Part shown: in pieces, positions 1 through 12,055 of the stretch
Position numbering within the stretch: position 1 is the stretch's first letter
How the letters are laid out: every line of letters begins with the position of its first letter
DNA from: Gelidibacter sp.
GTDB lineage: Bacteria > Bacteroidota > Bacteroidia > Flavobacteriales > Flavobacteriaceae
NCBI GenBank assembly: GCA_010906935.1
Contig: JAAFHC010000034.1
Span: 1-35,171 of the forward strand
Length of the DNA stretch: 35,171 bases
Direction of reading: 5' to 3'
Position numbers and translations under genes: made by a program
Notes under the pieces: model-generated
The model's input: the letters and a program-made list of their open reading frames with translations, nothing else
What the model was told of the DNA's origin: nothing
Databases searched by the model: none

Positions 1-99
1 ATCTAATGAATTTTGTATGAAATTTATATGATTTAAGTCAATGTTTTGCTAAAAACGTATACATTATTGGCCAATAAGTATACATTGTTACACATCATA

Positions 100-129
100 A
101 AAAAAGTCGAGAGAATTCCCGACTTTTTT
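100..129 (-). terminator. Rho-independent terminator downstream of eno (possibly bidirectional)
   Basis: AAAAAAGTCG-N10-CGACTTTTTT inverted repeat; A-run gives a U-tract on the minus strand just after the eno stop. Confidence 0.75.
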
Positions 130-148
130 GTTAAATTATATAATATAC

Positions 149-1479
<1,331 letters not shown>

Positions 1480-1542
1480 TCAGGTTAAATTTTATATAAA
1501 TTAACCTGTTTAATACGATAACGTTTTCGTTTTGTTTTATTG

Positions 1543-1577
1543 AAAAAAAGCCGCTAACACTTTGGTTAACGGCTTTT
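1543..1577 (-). terminator. Hairpin terminator between carA and eno
   Basis: AAAAAGCCGCTAAC-N-GTTAACGGCTTTTT inverted repeat with flanking A/T runs. Confidence 0.65.
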
Positions 1578-1582
1578 TAAAT

Positions 1583-2689
1583 TTACTGTTTTGATGCTTT
1601 TATATTTTCAATAAACTGGTCAAATAAATAGGATGAATCGTGCGGTCCCGGACTCGCTTCGGGATGGTATTGCACTGAAAAACAATTTTTATTTTTCATT
1701 CTCATTCCTGCCAATGTATTATCATTTAAATGAACATGGGTAATTTCAAATTCCGGATGATTTTCAACTTCTTCTTTGTTCACCACAAAACCATGATTTT
1801 GTGAGGTTATTTCTCCTTTTCCTGAAATGATATTTTTTACAGGATGATTGATGCCGCGATGCCCGTTATGCATTTTATAGGTAGAAATTCCATTTGCCAA
1901 TGCAATAATTTGATGCCCCAAACAAATGCCGAATAAAGGCAAATTTCGAGTTATAATTTCTTTCGCAACCTGTTGTGCTTCAACCAAAGGTTCAGGATCT
2001 CCAGGTCCGTTTGACAAGAAAAAACCATCTGGCTGAAATGCATTCATTTCTTCAAAAGTGGCATTAAAAGGAAAGACTTTGATATAGCAATCACGATTTG
2101 CCAAATTCCGTAAAATATTTTTTTTGATACCTAAATCGAGTGCTGAAATTTTGTAAGTTGCATGTTCATCTCCAAAATAATAAACTGCAGTGGTTGAAAC
2201 TTTTGAAGCCAGCTCTAATCCCTTCATATCGGGAACTGATTTTAATTTTTCTTTTAAGGCATCAATATCTGTATCCGTAGAAATAATGGCATTCATAGCG
2301 CCTTTATCTCTAATATATTTCACAACTGCGCGTGTGTCAATATCAGAAATGGCCATTAATTTTTGTTTCTCAAAATAATTCTCCAAGGAATCTTGGGCGT
2401 TTACCCTTGAATAATTAAAACTGAAATTCTTACAGATTAACCCTGAAATTTTTATGGAATCCGATTCAATTTCTTCATCATTTACACCATAATTTCCAAT
2501 ATGGGCATTTGTTGCCAACATTAACTGACCAAAATAAGAAGGATCTGTGAAGATTTCCTGATAGCCCGTCATTCCGGTATTGTAACAAATTTCACCATAA
2601 GCTGTACCATCACGACCAACTGATTTTCCTTCGAAAATTGTTCCATCAGCTAGAAGTAAAATTGCTCTTTTTCGTTGTGTATATTTCAT
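1583..2689 (-). CDS. carA: Carbamoyl-phosphate synthase small subunit (glutamine amidotransferase)
   Basis: 368 aa; LLLADGTIFEGKSVG N-terminus, class I amidotransferase motif LFGICLGHQIIALA, and C-terminal SVQYHPEASPGPHDS. Confidence 0.95.
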   Translation of the reverse strand: MKYTQRKRAILLLADGTIFEGKSVGRDGTAYGEICYNTGMTGYQEIFTDPSYFGQLMLATNAHIGNYGVNDEEIESDSIKISGLICKNFSFNYSRVNAQDSLENYFEKQKLMAISDIDTRAVVKYIRDKGAMNAIISTDTDIDALKEKLKSVPDMKGLELASKVSTTAVYYFGDEHATYKISALDLGIKKNILRNLANRDCYIKVFPFNATFEEMNAFQPDGFFLSNGPGDPEPLVEAQQVAKEIITRNLPLFGICLGHQIIALANGISTYKMHNGHRGINHPVKNIISGKGEITSQNHGFVVNKEEVENHPEFEITHVHLNDNTLAGMRMKNKNCFSVQYHPEASPGPHDSSYLFDQFIENIKASKQ

Positions 2690-2717
2690 TCGTTTTTGGT
2701 TACTTTTTTAATCGAGT

Positions 2718-2725
2718 CAAATTTA
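2718..2725 (-). promoter_or_regulatory. Candidate Bacteroidota -7 element (TAAATTTG) upstream of carA
   Basis: Reverse complement reads TAAATTTG (TAnnTTTG), about 29 nt before the carA ATG; no clear -33 TTG. Confidence 0.4.
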
Positions 2726-2730
2726 GATAT

Positions 2731-2762
2731 AAAAAAAAGGATAAACTATAAATAATTTATCC
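2731..2762 (-). terminator. Rho-independent terminator of the ribosomal protein supercluster, after rplQ
   Basis: GGATAAA-N10-TTTATCC stem followed by U8 on the minus strand, just downstream of the rplQ stop. Confidence 0.75.
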
Positions 2763-2787
2763 TTTTAATATGATTAATGGGTTACCA

Positions 2788-3255
2788 TTATTTCGTTTCT
2801 TTAGTTTCAGTTTTAACTTCAACAGTTTCTTCCACTTTTTTAGTTTTACCTCTACGAGTGGTTTTCTTTTTAGCTTTGTTGTTTGGATTGTAATTTGGAT
2901 TGTAATCAACCAATTCAATCATAGCCATAGGCGCATTATCACCTTGGCGACTTCCCAATTTAATGATACGAACGTATCCTCCTGGCCTGTCAGCAACTTT
3001 TACAGAAACTTCTTTAAATAATTCTGTAACCATGAATTTATTTCTCAAATAGCTAAATACAACTCTTCGGTTATGTGTAGTGTCGTCTTTAGACTTTGTA
3101 ATTAAAGGCTCCACAAATTGACGCAAAGCTTTTGCTTTTGCCACAGTGGTATTGATACGCTTGTGCTCAATTAAAGAACAAGCCATATTTGCAAACATAG
3201 ACTTTCTATGTGCAGTTTTTCTGCCTAAGTGATTAAATTTCTTTCCGTGTCTCAT
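2788..3255 (-). CDS. rplQ: 50S ribosomal protein L17 with charged C-terminal extension
   Basis: [34 protein letters not shown]; position after rpoA. Confidence 0.96.
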   Translation of the reverse strand: MRHGKKFNHLGRKTAHRKSMFANMACSLIEHKRINTTVAKAKALRQFVEPLITKSKDDTTHNRRVVFSYLRNKFMVTELFKEVSVKVADRPGGYVRIIKLGSRQGDNAPMAMIELVDYNPNYNPNNKAKKKTTRRGKTKKVEETVEVKTETKETK

Positions 3256-3291
3256 CTCTTATGTTATCTTAATTAAAACCTAGGTTTTAAA

Positions 3292-4284
3292 TTAATCTTT
3301 ATCTAATTTGTATTTGCTTAAGTCCATTCCAAAACTTAACCCTTTTATATGAACCAATTCATCTAATTCGGTTAAAGATTTTTTTCCAAAATTACGGAAC
3401 TTCATTAAATCGTTTTTATTGAATGATACCAAGTCGCCTAAAGTATCAACTTCTGCAGCTTTTAAACAATTTAGTGCACGAACGGATAAATCCATATCCA
3501 CTAATTTTGTTTTTAGCAACTGACGCATATGTAAAGATTCTTCATCATAAGTTTCAGTTTGTGCTATTTCATCAGCTTCCAAAGTAATGCGTTCATCAGA
3601 AAATAACATAAAATGATGAATCAAAATTTTTGCGGCCTCTGTTAATGCATCTTTAGGAGAAATTGAACCGTCAGTAGTAATATCAAAAACTAACTTTTCA
3701 TAATCCGTTTTTTGTTCAACACGAAAATCTTCCACAGCATATTTTACATTTTTTATAGGTGTAAAAATTGAATCTGTAAAAATGGTTCCCAATGCAACGC
3801 CAGATTTTTTATTATCTTCAGCAGGTACAAAGCCTCTTCCTTTTTCTATGGTAATTTCAAAATCCAATGTAACAGATTTCTCCATATTACAAATAACCAA
3901 ATCGTGATTTAAAACTTGAAAACCAGAAATGTATTTTTGTAAGTCACCGGCAGTTAACTGCTCGTGCTTAGAAATTGAAATGTTTACTGTTTCTCTATCA
4001 GAATCATCAATTTGTTTCTTAAAACGCACTTGTTTCAAGTTCAAAATAATTTCTGTTACATCTTCAACAACTCCTTTAATTGTTGAAAATTCATGCTCAA
4101 TACCTTCAATACGAAGTGAGGTTATTGCAAAACCTTCTAATGAAGACAACAATACTCTTCTTAAAGCATTTCCAACTGTTAAACCAAATCCTTGCTCTAA
4201 CGGTCTGAATTCGAATCTACCGTTAAAATCGGTAGAATCAATCATAATTACTTTATCGGGCTTCTGAAAATTTAAAATTGCCAT
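3292..4284 (-). CDS. rpoA: DNA-directed RNA polymerase subunit alpha
   Basis: 330 aa with [32 protein letters not shown] and a C-terminal domain [30 protein letters not shown]. Confidence 0.97.
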   Translation of the reverse strand: MAILNFQKPDKVIMIDSTDFNGRFEFRPLEQGFGLTVGNALRRVLLSSLEGFAITSLRIEGIEHEFSTIKGVVEDVTEIILNLKQVRFKKQIDDSDRETVNISISKHEQLTAGDLQKYISGFQVLNHDLVICNMEKSVTLDFEITIEKGRGFVPAEDNKKSGVALGTIFTDSIFTPIKNVKYAVEDFRVEQKTDYEKLVFDITTDGSISPKDALTEAAKILIHHFMLFSDERITLEADEIAQTETYDEESLHMRQLLKTKLVDMDLSVRALNCLKAAEVDTLGDLVSFNKNDLMKFRNFGKKSLTELDELVHIKGLSFGMDLSKYKLDKD

Positions 4285-4306
4285 AATTGAATTGGTATCT
4301 TTAAAA

Positions 4307-4912
4307 TTATTTAGAGTATAACTCTACGATTAATTGTTCCTTGATATTTTCTGGAATTTGTAATCTTTCAGGAACACTAACAAAGTTACCTTGTTTGGTG
4401 TCTGAATTCCAAGAAATCCATTCGTAAACATCACTTCTGTTTGCCAAAGAGTTTTCGATAGCCAACAATGATTTTGATTTTTCTCTTACTGCTACAATAT
4501 CTCCAGCATTCAATGAAAAAGAAGGTATATTAACCAACTCTCCATTTACGGTGATATGACGGTGAGATACTAATTGACGAGCTGCGCTACGACTAGGTGC
4601 TATACCCATTCTGTATACTACGTTGTCTAAACGGCTTTCGCAAAGTTGTAATAAAATTTCACCAGTAATACCTTTACTACTTGATGCTTTTTTAAACAAG
4701 TTTGAAAATTGTCTTTCCAAAATACCGTAAGTATATTTTGCTTTTTGCTTTTCAGCCAACTGAATAGAGTATTCAGATTTTTTTCCTCTACGACGGTTAG
4801 CGCCGTGTTGTCCTGGAGGGAAATTTCTTTTTTCAAAAGATTTATCCTCTCCAAAAATTGCTTCTCCGAATTTACGGGCAATTTTAGTTTTTGGTCCTGT
4901 ATATCTTGCCAT
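4307..4912 (-). CDS. rpsD: 30S ribosomal protein S4
   Basis: [21 protein letters not shown] ... S4 RNA-binding domain [33 protein letters not shown]. Confidence 0.96.
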   Translation of the reverse strand: MARYTGPKTKIARKFGEAIFGEDKSFEKRNFPPGQHGANRRRGKKSEYSIQLAEKQKAKYTYGILERQFSNLFKKASSSKGITGEILLQLCESRLDNVVYRMGIAPSRSAARQLVSHRHITVNGELVNIPSFSLNAGDIVAVREKSKSLLAIENSLANRSDVYEWISWNSDTKQGNFVSVPERLQIPENIKEQLIVELYSK

Positions 4913-4998
4913 TTTTAATTATTAGATGATAGGGATTATGAATTAAGGCTAATCCTTCGATAATCTTACAAAATCCTATCGGTTAAAATTTAATTTAA

Positions 4999-5382
4999 TT
5001 ATACTCTTCTTCTTTTCGGTGGTCTACAACCATTGTGTGGCAATGGCGTAACATCGATAATTTCTGAAACTTCAATTCCTAAATTGTGAATTGATCTTAT
5101 TGCAGATTCTCTTCCGTTACCTGGTCCTTTTACATACACTTTCACTTTTCTCATTCCTGCTTCATGGGCTACTTTACCACAATCTTCAGCGGCCAATTGC
5201 GCAGCATAAGGGGTATTCTTTTTAGAACCTCTAAATCCCATTTTACCGGCTGATGACCAAGAAATTACATCACCCTTTTTATTGGTAAGTGAAATAATAA
5301 TATTGTTAAATGAAGCCGTGATGTGTGCTTGACCAACTGCCTCAACAATAACTTTGCGTTTTTTTGTACTTGCTTTCGCCAT
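4999..5382 (-). CDS. rpsK: 30S ribosomal protein S11
   Basis: [44 protein letters not shown]; ends [13 protein letters not shown]. Confidence 0.97.
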   Translation of the reverse strand: MAKASTKKRKVIVEAVGQAHITASFNNIIISLTNKKGDVISWSSAGKMGFRGSKKNTPYAAQLAAEDCGKVAHEAGMRKVKVYVKGPGNGRESAIRSIHNLGIEVSEIIDVTPLPHNGCRPPKRRRV

Positions 5383-5395
5383 AATATTCTAGTTA

Positions 5396-5770
5396 TTATT
5401 TAGTTGCTTTTTTCTTGTTAGCTACAGTTTTTCTTTTTCCTTTACGAGTTCTAGAATTGTTTTTGGTTCTTTGTCCTCTTAAAGGTAATCCAGATCTATG
5501 ACGAATTCCTCTATAACATCCAATATCCATTAATCGCTTAATGTGCAATTGAATTTCAGAACGCAATTCACCCTCAATATTGTAGGTTCCCACCTGCTCT
5601 CTGATTCCGTGAATTTCGTCGTCAGTCCAATCTTGAACTTTCGTGCTCTCGTCAACTTTTGCATTAGCTAAAATTTCTTTAGCTCTGCTGTTCCCAATTC
5701 CAAAAATATAGGTTAAGGCAATAACACCTCTCTTATTTTTTGGAATATCAATACCTGCTATTCTTGCCAT
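5396..5770 (-). CDS. rpsM: 30S ribosomal protein S13
   Basis: [26 protein letters not shown] ... [27 protein letters not shown]. Confidence 0.97.
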   Translation of the reverse strand: MARIAGIDIPKNKRGVIALTYIFGIGNSRAKEILANAKVDESTKVQDWTDDEIHGIREQVGTYNIEGELRSEIQLHIKRLMDIGCYRGIRHRSGLPLRGQRTKNNSRTRKGKRKTVANKKKATK

Positions 5771-5772
5771 AA

Positions 5773-5889
5773 TTATCCTTGTCTTTGTTTAAATCTAGGA
5801 TTCTTTTTATTGATTACATATAATCTGCCTTTTCTACGCACAATCTTGCACTCGGCACTTCTCTTTTTTACTGATGTTCTAACTTTCAT
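5773..5889 (-). CDS. rpmJ: 50S ribosomal protein L36 (zinc-ligand-poor form); below the cutoff of the supplied ORF track
   Basis: Manual translation: [38 protein letters not shown], between rpsM and infA. Confidence 0.95.
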   Translation of the reverse strand: MKVRTSVKKRSAECKIVRRKGRLYVINKKNPRFKQRQG

Positions 5890-5899
5890 CGTTAATACT

Positions 5900-6115
5900 T
5901 TAATATCTGTAAGTAATTCTTGCTTTTGTTAAATCGTATGGACTCATTTCGAGTTTAACTTTATCACCGGGTAAAATTTTTATATAATGCATGCGCATTT
6001 TACCTGATATATGAGCCGTGACAACATGTCCATTTTCCAACTCTACACGAAACATTGCATTAGACAAAGCTTCTGTAATTGTCCCGTCCTGTTGTATTGC
6101 TGGTTGTTTTGCCAT
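5900..6115 (-). CDS. infA: Translation initiation factor IF-1
   Basis: 71 aa [53 protein letters not shown]; start codon overlaps the secY stop. Confidence 0.97.
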   Translation of the reverse strand: MAKQPAIQQDGTITEALSNAMFRVELENGHVVTAHISGKMRMHYIKILPGDKVKLEMSPYDLTKARITYRY

Positions 6116-7449
6116 TATGCTATTGGTTTTCTTTTTGTTCCCTTTTTCATTAAGCCATCATAATGACGGTTCAATAAATGAGAGTTAATTTGTTGTATGG
6201 TATCTATTGCAACACCAACCATAATTAACAAAGATGTTCCTCCATAAAACAATGCCCAAGATTGTGTTAATCCAAATTTTACAACGATAGCTGGCAATAT
6301 TGCAACCAAAGCCAAAAATACAGATCCAGGGAATGTTATTAAAGACAAAATTCTATCCAACAAGTCGGCAGTGTCTTTTCCAGGTCTGATACCCGGTATA
6401 AAACCACCGCTTCGTTTTAAATCATCTGCCATTTTATTGGTAGGAATAGTAATTGCCGTATAGAAAAAACTAAACACTATAATTAATGTGGCAAATAACA
6501 TATTATACCAAAAACCAAACATATCTGAAAAAGAGATTCCGATTGATTTTACAGTTTCGTTATCCGAACTTGCCAATAAGGCGGGTGCAAACATAATTGC
6601 TTGAGCAAAGATGATAGGCATTACCCCTGATGCATTCAATTTTAAAGGAATATAATCTCTCGCTCCAGTTACATTTTTAATGTTTCCGGCAACAGTTTTT
6701 CTTGCGTACTGAACAGCAATTCTTCGAACTGCGGTAACTAAATACACACAAATTAGAATTACCAATAGCCAAACAATCACTTCAATCAAAATCATAATCA
6801 TACCACCATTTGAAGCTGTTACTTTTGAAACAACTTCTTGAATGAATGCCTCTGGAAAACGAGCAATAATACCAATCATAATTAATAATGAAATACCATT
6901 ACCAATTCCTTTATCAGTAATTTTTTCACCCAGCCACATTGCAAAAATAGTCCCTGCCGTTAACACTACCATGGAGGTTAACCAGAACATACTTCCACTA
7001 ATATAGATAGCAGATGAAGGTATTAATTGATAAATATTTGTAATATACGCCGGTCCTTGAACCATGGTAATTGCAATAGTTAACCAACGTGTAATCTGAT
7101 TTATTTTTTTTCGGCCACTTTCTCCATCCTTTTGAAGTTTTTGTAAATATGGAACCGCGATTCCCATTAACTGAACTACAATAGATGCTGAAATATAAGG
7201 CATGATTCCCAAAGCCACAATTGATGCTTGCGCGAAAGCGCCTCCGGTAAACATATCAAGTAAACCTAATATCCCACCACCGCTTGTTTGATTTTGAAGT
7301 GCTGCTTGCGCAACAGTAATATCAATACCCGGAAGTGGTACTTGAGCCGCAAAACGATATATGGCCATAAATCCAAGTGTTAATAGAATCTTATTTCTAA
7401 GGTCTTCTATCGTCCAAATGTCTTTAATGGTTTGAATAAACTTTTTCAT
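6115..7449 (-). CDS. secY: Preprotein translocase subunit SecY
   Basis: 444 aa, multi-[59 protein letters not shown]. Confidence 0.97.
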   Translation of the reverse strand: MKKFIQTIKDIWTIEDLRNKILLTLGFMAIYRFAAQVPLPGIDITVAQAALQNQTSGGGILGLLDMFTGGAFAQASIVALGIMPYISASIVVQLMGIAVPYLQKLQKDGESGRKKINQITRWLTIAITMVQGPAYITNIYQLIPSSAIYISGSMFWLTSMVVLTAGTIFAMWLGEKITDKGIGNGISLLIMIGIIARFPEAFIQEVVSKVTASNGGMIMILIEVIVWLLVILICVYLVTAVRRIAVQYARKTVAGNIKNVTGARDYIPLKLNASGVMPIIFAQAIMFAPALLASSDNETVKSIGISFSDMFGFWYNMLFATLIIVFSFFYTAITIPTNKMADDLKRSGGFIPGIRPGKDTADLLDRILSLITFPGSVFLALVAILPAIVVKFGLTQSWALFYGGTSLLIMVGVAIDTIQQINSHLLNRHYDGLMKKGTKRKPIA

Positions 7450-7463
7450 CTATTATTATTGTA

Positions 7464-7919
7464 TTATAACGTTTCTACAGTACCACCTGCATTTTCAATT
7501 GCAGCTTTTGCAGTGGCGGTAAATTTATGAACAGTTACATTCAATTTCGCTTTTAACTCACCATTTCCTAATATTTTTACCAGGTCATTTTTACGGGCCA
7601 AACGATTTTCAACTAAAACATCCATTGTTACGGCATCAGTGATTATATTATTATCAACCAATTCTTGCAACTTGTGTAAATTTACACCTACATATTCCTT
7701 GCGGTTTATATTTTTGAAACCAAATTTAGGAACGCGTCGTTGCAAAGGCATTTGACCACCTTCGAAACCAACTTTTCTTGAATATCCTGAACGGGATTTG
7801 GCTCCTTTGTTACCTCTGGTAGCTGTACCACCTTTACCGGAACCTTGGCCTCTACCAATACGTTTACCCTGATTTTTAACTGACCCTTCAGCAGGTTTTA
7901 AGTTATTTAATGTCATCAC
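7464..7919 (-). CDS. rplO: 50S ribosomal protein L15
   Basis: MTLNNLKPAEGSVKNQGKRIGRGQGSGKGGTATRGNKGAKSRSG. Confidence 0.96.
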   Translation of the reverse strand: MMTLNNLKPAEGSVKNQGKRIGRGQGSGKGGTATRGNKGAKSRSGYSRKVGFEGGQMPLQRRVPKFGFKNINRKEYVGVNLHKLQELVDNNIITDAVTMDVLVENRLARKNDLVKILGNGELKAKLNVTVHKFTATAKAAIENAGGTVETL

Positions 7920-7930
7920 TTTATAAGATA

Positions 7931-8113
7931 TTATTTAATTTCTTCAACAGAAACTAAGTGTTTAACTTTATGTACCATTCCAAGAATTGCCGGGCTAGCA
8001 TCATGCTCTACTACCTGATTCATCTTTTTCAAACCAAGCGCCTCAAGCGTTCTTTTTTGTCTTTGAGGACGTCTAATTTTACTTTTAACTTGCGTTACTT
8101 TTATTTTTGCCAT
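7931..8113 (-). CDS. rpmD: 50S ribosomal protein L30
   Basis: 60 aa MAKIKVTQVKSKIRRPQRQKRTLEALGLKKMNQVVEH. Confidence 0.95.
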   Translation of the reverse strand: MAKIKVTQVKSKIRRPQRQKRTLEALGLKKMNQVVEHDASPAILGMVHKVKHLVSVEEIK

Positions 8114-8126
8114 CGTGCTTCTTGTT

Positions 8127-8651
8127 TTATCCGTTAAATACTTTTTCTAAAGAAATTCCTCTTTCTTTAGCAATCATACTGGCGCTACGAAGTTGCAATA
8201 ATGCGTCAAACGTTGCTTTTACAACATTATGGGCATTAGATGAACCTTGTGATTTTGAAAGCACATCGTGCACACCAACTGAATCAAGGACCGCACGTAC
8301 TGCACCACCTGCTATAACTCCTGTACCGTGTGAAGCTGGTTTTAAAAATACTTTAGCCCCACCAAACTTGCCTTTTTGTTCATGTGGCAATGTTTGTCTT
8401 AAAAGTGGAATTCTAATTAAATTTTTCTTCGCGTCTTCAATCGCTTTTGCAATTGCTGAAGCCACGTCTTTAGATTTACCCAATCCATGTCCTACAACAC
8501 CATTTCCGTCTCCAACTACAACAATAGCTGAAAAACCAAATGCCCTTCCTCCTTTTGTGACTTTCGTAACTCTATTAACACCAACTAAATGATCTTTCAG
8601 TTCTAACCCGCTAGGTTTAACTCTTTCTACGTTATTGTATTTTTGATACAT
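8127..8651 (-). CDS. rpsE: 30S ribosomal protein S5
   Basis: [49 protein letters not shown]. Confidence 0.97.
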   Translation of the reverse strand: MYQKYNNVERVKPSGLELKDHLVGVNRVTKVTKGGRAFGFSAIVVVGDGNGVVGHGLGKSKDVASAIAKAIEDAKKNLIRIPLLRQTLPHEQKGKFGGAKVFLKPASHGTGVIAGGAVRAVLDSVGVHDVLSKSQGSSNAHNVVKATFDALLQLRSASMIAKERGISLEKVFNG

Positions 8652-8657
8652 AATTTA

Positions 8658-9011
8658 CTAAAATTTTAAACCTGCTTCTCTTGCAGCGTCTGCTAAGGCT
8701 TTAACCCTACCGTGATACAAAAATCCGTTTCTGTCAAATGCAACAGCCTCTACTCCATTGCTTATCGCTTTTTCGGCAATACTTTTGCCTACTAATTTTG
8801 CGATGTCTGTTTTGGTTCCTGTTGATTCAATTTCTTTATCTCTTGATGAAACTGATACCAAAGTGGTACCTAAATTATCATCTATTAATTGAGCATAAAT
8901 TTCTTTGTTACTTCTAAACACTGATAATCTTGGTCTAGCAGCTGTACCAACTAAAATTTTTCTGATTCTATGCTTAATTCTTACCCGTCTTTCAAGCTTT
9001 GATAATGCCAT
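8658..9011 (-). CDS. rplR: 50S ribosomal protein L18
   Basis: [35 protein letters not shown] ... [27 protein letters not shown]. Confidence 0.96.
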   Translation of the reverse strand: MALSKLERRVRIKHRIRKILVGTAARPRLSVFRSNKEIYAQLIDDNLGTTLVSVSSRDKEIESTGTKTDIAKLVGKSIAEKAISNGVEAVAFDRNGFLYHGRVKALADAAREAGLKF

Positions 9012-9024
9012 AATATTCTAATTA

Positions 9025-9570
9025 TTATGCAGATTTACCTGCTTTTTTTCTTAATACTTCTCCTACAAACTTAACTCCTTTTCCTTTATAAGGCTCTGGT
9101 TTACGCAATGAACGAATCTTTGCTGCAACAGCTCCTACAAGCTGTTTATCAAATGAGGTTAATTTTATAATTGAATTTTTTCCTTTTTCTAAAATTGTCT
9201 CAACTGTAACTTCAGGAGCAACTTGTATAACTATATTGTGAGAAAAACCTAAAGCTAGGTCTAATACCTGCCCTTGGTTGCTTGCTCTATATCCTACACC
9301 AACAAGTTCTAATTGTTTGGTCCATCCTTTTGAAACACCTTCAATCATATTGTTAATTAAAGCTCTGTATAATCCATGTTTTGCTTTATGGATTTTACTT
9401 TCAGACGGACGATCAAAAGTGATAATACCATCTTCAACCACAACTGAAATATCATCAGTAATTTTCTGAGATAACTCTCCCAATTTCCCTTTCACAGTAA
9501 TTACATCGTCTTTAATTTCAAATGTAACTCCTTCTGGTAAGGTGATTGGATTTTTTCCTATTCTTGACAT
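9025..9570 (-). CDS. rplF: 50S ribosomal protein L6
   Basis: MSRIGKNPITLPEGV ... LVGVGYRASNQG ... IRSLRKPEPYKGKGVKFVGE. Confidence 0.97.
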   Translation of the reverse strand: MSRIGKNPITLPEGVTFEIKDDVITVKGKLGELSQKITDDISVVVEDGIITFDRPSESKIHKAKHGLYRALINNMIEGVSKGWTKQLELVGVGYRASNQGQVLDLALGFSHNIVIQVAPEVTVETILEKGKNSIIKLTSFDKQLVGAVAAKIRSLRKPEPYKGKGVKFVGEVLRKKAGKSA

Positions 9571-9587
9571 CTTTGTTTAGTTCTTTA

Positions 9588-9986
9588 TTAATATACGAAA
9601 CATAAAACTTCCCCACCAACATGCTCTAGACGTGCCATTTTACCGGTCATAACACCTTTTGATGTAGATACTATTGCAATACCTAATCCGTTTAAAACAC
9701 GAGGCATTTCATCTGCGCCAACATATTTACGTACTCCAGGAGTACTTACACGTTGTAACTTTTTTATCACGGAAGCTTTTGTGGCTTTATCATACTTCAA
9801 AGCTATTTTTATAGTTCCCTGAACAATATTGTCCTCAAACTTATAGCTTAAGATATAACCTTGATCAAATAAAATCTTGGTTATTTCTTTTTTAATTTTT
9901 GAAGCTGGAATTTCAACAACTCTGTGGCCTGCCATAATTGCATTTCTAACTCTTGTTAGATAATCTGCGATTGGATCTGTAATCAT
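9588..9986 (-). CDS. rpsH: 30S ribosomal protein S8
   Basis: Starts at the internal Met MITDPIADYLTRVRNAI (ATG at 9986); the ORF track extends 18 codons too far upstream. Ends LEHVGGEVLCFVY. Confidence 0.95.
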   Translation of the reverse strand: MITDPIADYLTRVRNAIMAGHRVVEIPASKIKKEITKILFDQGYILSYKFEDNIVQGTIKIALKYDKATKASVIKKLQRVSTPGVRKYVGADEMPRVLNGLGIAIVSTSKGVMTGKMARLEHVGGEVLCFVY

Positions 9987-10049
9987 TTTTATTAATTTTG
10001 CGGCTTTGGTTTTCAATACTATTATTGAACCTAAAACCAATTTATAATT

Positions 10050-10319
10050 TTACCAACTTGCTTTTCTAACACCTGGGATTAAACCTTGGTTTGCCATTTC
10101 ACGGAATGTTACCCGTGACAATCCAAACTGTCTAATATACCCTTTTGGTCTTCCTGTTAATTTACAACGATTGTGCAAACGCACTGGAGATGCATTTTTT
10201 GGCAATTTTTGTAATGCTTCATAATCACCAGCTTCTTTTAAAGCTTTGCGTTTATCAGCATACTTAGCAACCATCTTTCTTCTTTTAACCTCACGGGCTT
10301 TCATCGATTCTTTTGCCAT
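10050..10319 (-). CDS. rpsN: 30S ribosomal protein S14 (long, Zn-independent type)
   Basis: 89 aa [25 protein letters not shown] ... [30 protein letters not shown]. Confidence 0.96.
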   Translation of the reverse strand: MAKESMKAREVKRRKMVAKYADKRKALKEAGDYEALQKLPKNASPVRLHNRCKLTGRPKGYIRQFGLSRVTFREMANQGLIPGVRKASW

Positions 10320-10322
10320 TTC

Positions 10323-10880
10323 CTAATTCTTTTTAAAAGGTAAACCTAGTTCAGTTAATAATGATTTTGCTTCTTTATCGGTTGGAGCCGAAGTTACAAA
10401 GGTAATATCCATACCGCTAATTTTATTAACTTTATCAATATCAATTTCAGGGAAAATGATTTGTTCAGTAATACCTAAATTGTAATTTCCTCTACCGTCA
10501 AAACCAGTGGCTCTAATTCCGCTGAAATCTCTTACACGAGGTAAAGCTGTAGTTACCAACCTGTCTAAAAATTCAAACATTTTATTACCTCTAAGCGTTA
10601 CTTTAGCCCCAATTGGCATCCCCTTACGTAATTTGAAAAATGCGATATCTTTTTTAGATATAGTAGCCAATGCTTTTTGACCAGAAATTTTGGCCAATTC
10701 CTCAACTGCATAATCAATTAATTTCTTGTCGGCTACTGCAGCGCCTACTCCTTTATTAATTACAATTTTTTGTAATTTAGGAACTTGCATTACATTTTTA
10801 TAACCGAATTCAGCAGTAAGAGCTTCAATGACTCTACTGTTGTAATCTTCTTTAAGTCTTGGTGTGTTATTTGCCATCAC
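10323..10880 (-). CDS. rplE: 50S ribosomal protein L5
   Basis: [17 protein letters not shown] ... [33 protein letters not shown]. Confidence 0.97.
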   Translation of the reverse strand: MMANNTPRLKEDYNSRVIEALTAEFGYKNVMQVPKLQKIVINKGVGAAVADKKLIDYAVEELAKISGQKALATISKKDIAFFKLRKGMPIGAKVTLRGNKMFEFLDRLVTTALPRVRDFSGIRATGFDGRGNYNLGITEQIIFPEIDIDKVNKISGMDITFVTSAPTDKEAKSLLTELGLPFKKN

Positions 10881-11185
10881 TAAATTGCTTTATCAGATTT
10901 TTTTGAAAACCTAACTTTTTTATCTCCTTCAATTCTATATCCTACTTTGGTTACTTTTCCTTTCTCAAGTAACATTAAATTAGAAATATGGATTGAAGCT
11001 TCTTTTTTCACAATACCTCCTTGTGGGTTTTGCGCGCTAGGTTTTGCATGTTTTGATATCATATTGACACCTTCAACAATTGCTCTGTATTTTACTGGAA
11101 ATATTTTAATAATTTTCCCTTCTTCACCTCTATGGTCACCTGCCGTAACTTGAACAGTATCTCCTGATTTTATCTTTAACTTCAT
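10880..11185 (-). CDS. rplX: 50S ribosomal protein L24
   Basis: [33 protein letters not shown] motif. Confidence 0.95.
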   Translation of the reverse strand: MKLKIKSGDTVQVTAGDHRGEEGKIIKIFPVKYRAIVEGVNMISKHAKPSAQNPQGGIVKKEASIHISNLMLLEKGKVTKVGYRIEGDKKVRFSKKSDKAI

Positions 11186-11200
11186 AATCTTATAAGTTTA

Positions 11201-11569
11201 TTAAAGCACTTCAGGTGCTAATGATACAATTTTCATAAATTGTTTTTCCCGAAGTTCTCTTGCAACAGGACCAAAAACACGAGTCCCTTTCATTTGTTCC
11301 GCAGCGTCTAACAATACACAAGCATTGTCGTCAAATCTAATATAAGATCCGTCTTTTCTTCTGATTTCTTTCTTCGTTCTAACAACAACAGCTTTTGCAA
11401 CTTGACCTTTCTTTACTGATCCATTTGGTGTAGCGTCTTTAATAGCCACAACAATTTTATCACCAATAGATGCATATCGTTTTCTGGTTCCTCCTAAAAC
11501 GCGGATAACTAAAACTTCTTTTGCTCCAGTATTATCTGCTACTCTTAATCTTGATTCTGTCTGTAACAT
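11201..11569 (-). CDS. rplN: 50S ribosomal protein L14
   Basis: [41 protein letters not shown]. Confidence 0.97.
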   Translation of the reverse strand: MLQTESRLRVADNTGAKEVLVIRVLGGTRKRYASIGDKIVVAIKDATPNGSVKKGQVAKAVVVRTKKEIRRKDGSYIRFDDNACVLLDAAEQMKGTRVFGPVARELREKQFMKIVSLAPEVL

Positions 11570-11571
11570 AA

Positions 11572-11829
11572 TTATTTAGCTCTTTCTAGGATTTCTACTA
11601 ACCTCCAACGTTTTGATTTACTCATTGGACGAGTTTCCATTATTTTAACAGTATCTCCAATATTGCAATCATTTTTCTCATCGTGTGCCACATATTTTTT
11701 AGTGCTTAACACGAATTTTCCGTACATAGGGTGTTTCACTTTTTTCACTTCAGCTACAACAATAGATTTCTCCATTTTGTTACTTGAAACTACACCTATT
11801 CTCTCTTTTCTAAGATTTCTTTTTTCCAT
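11572..11829 (-). CDS. rpsQ: 30S ribosomal protein S17
   Basis: [45 protein letters not shown]. Confidence 0.95.
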   Translation of the reverse strand: MEKRNLRKERIGVVSSNKMEKSIVVAEVKKVKHPMYGKFVLSTKKYVAHDEKNDCNIGDTVKIMETRPMSKSKRWRLVEILERAK

Positions 11830-11841
11830 CTTTACTTCTGA

Positions 11842-12039
11842 CTACAATGATTGTAATTCTCTTTTAGTTAATTCTGTAGCTAAACGTGCCACATCTCTTC
11901 TAAGGGCTCTCAATTGCATTGGAACTTCCAATGGTGTGATTGCATGAGCCATTTTTAGATCAATATAACTCTTCTTTGAACTTTCAAGTCTATCTTGTAA
12001 CTCGTCGGTTGATAATTCTATAATTTCTGATTGTTTCAT
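11842..12039 (-). CDS. rpmC: 50S ribosomal protein L29
   Basis: MKQSEIIELSTDELQDRLESSKKSYIDLKMAHAITPLEVPMQLRALRRDVARL; internal ATG at 12039 is the likely start. Confidence 0.93.
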   Translation of the reverse strand: MKQSEIIELSTDELQDRLESSKKSYIDLKMAHAITPLEVPMQLRALRRDVARLATELTKRELQSL

Positions 12040-12055
12040 TTTTTCTAATCGGTTA

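Noticed and set aside
4627-4881. 84-aa minus-strand ORF in another frame inside rpsD
   Set aside because: Fully overlaps rpsD; no independent signal of coding.
9987-10040. 18-codon N-terminal extension of rpsH in the ORF track
   Set aside because: S8 begins at MITDPIADYLTRVRNA; the extension is just open frame in the spacer.
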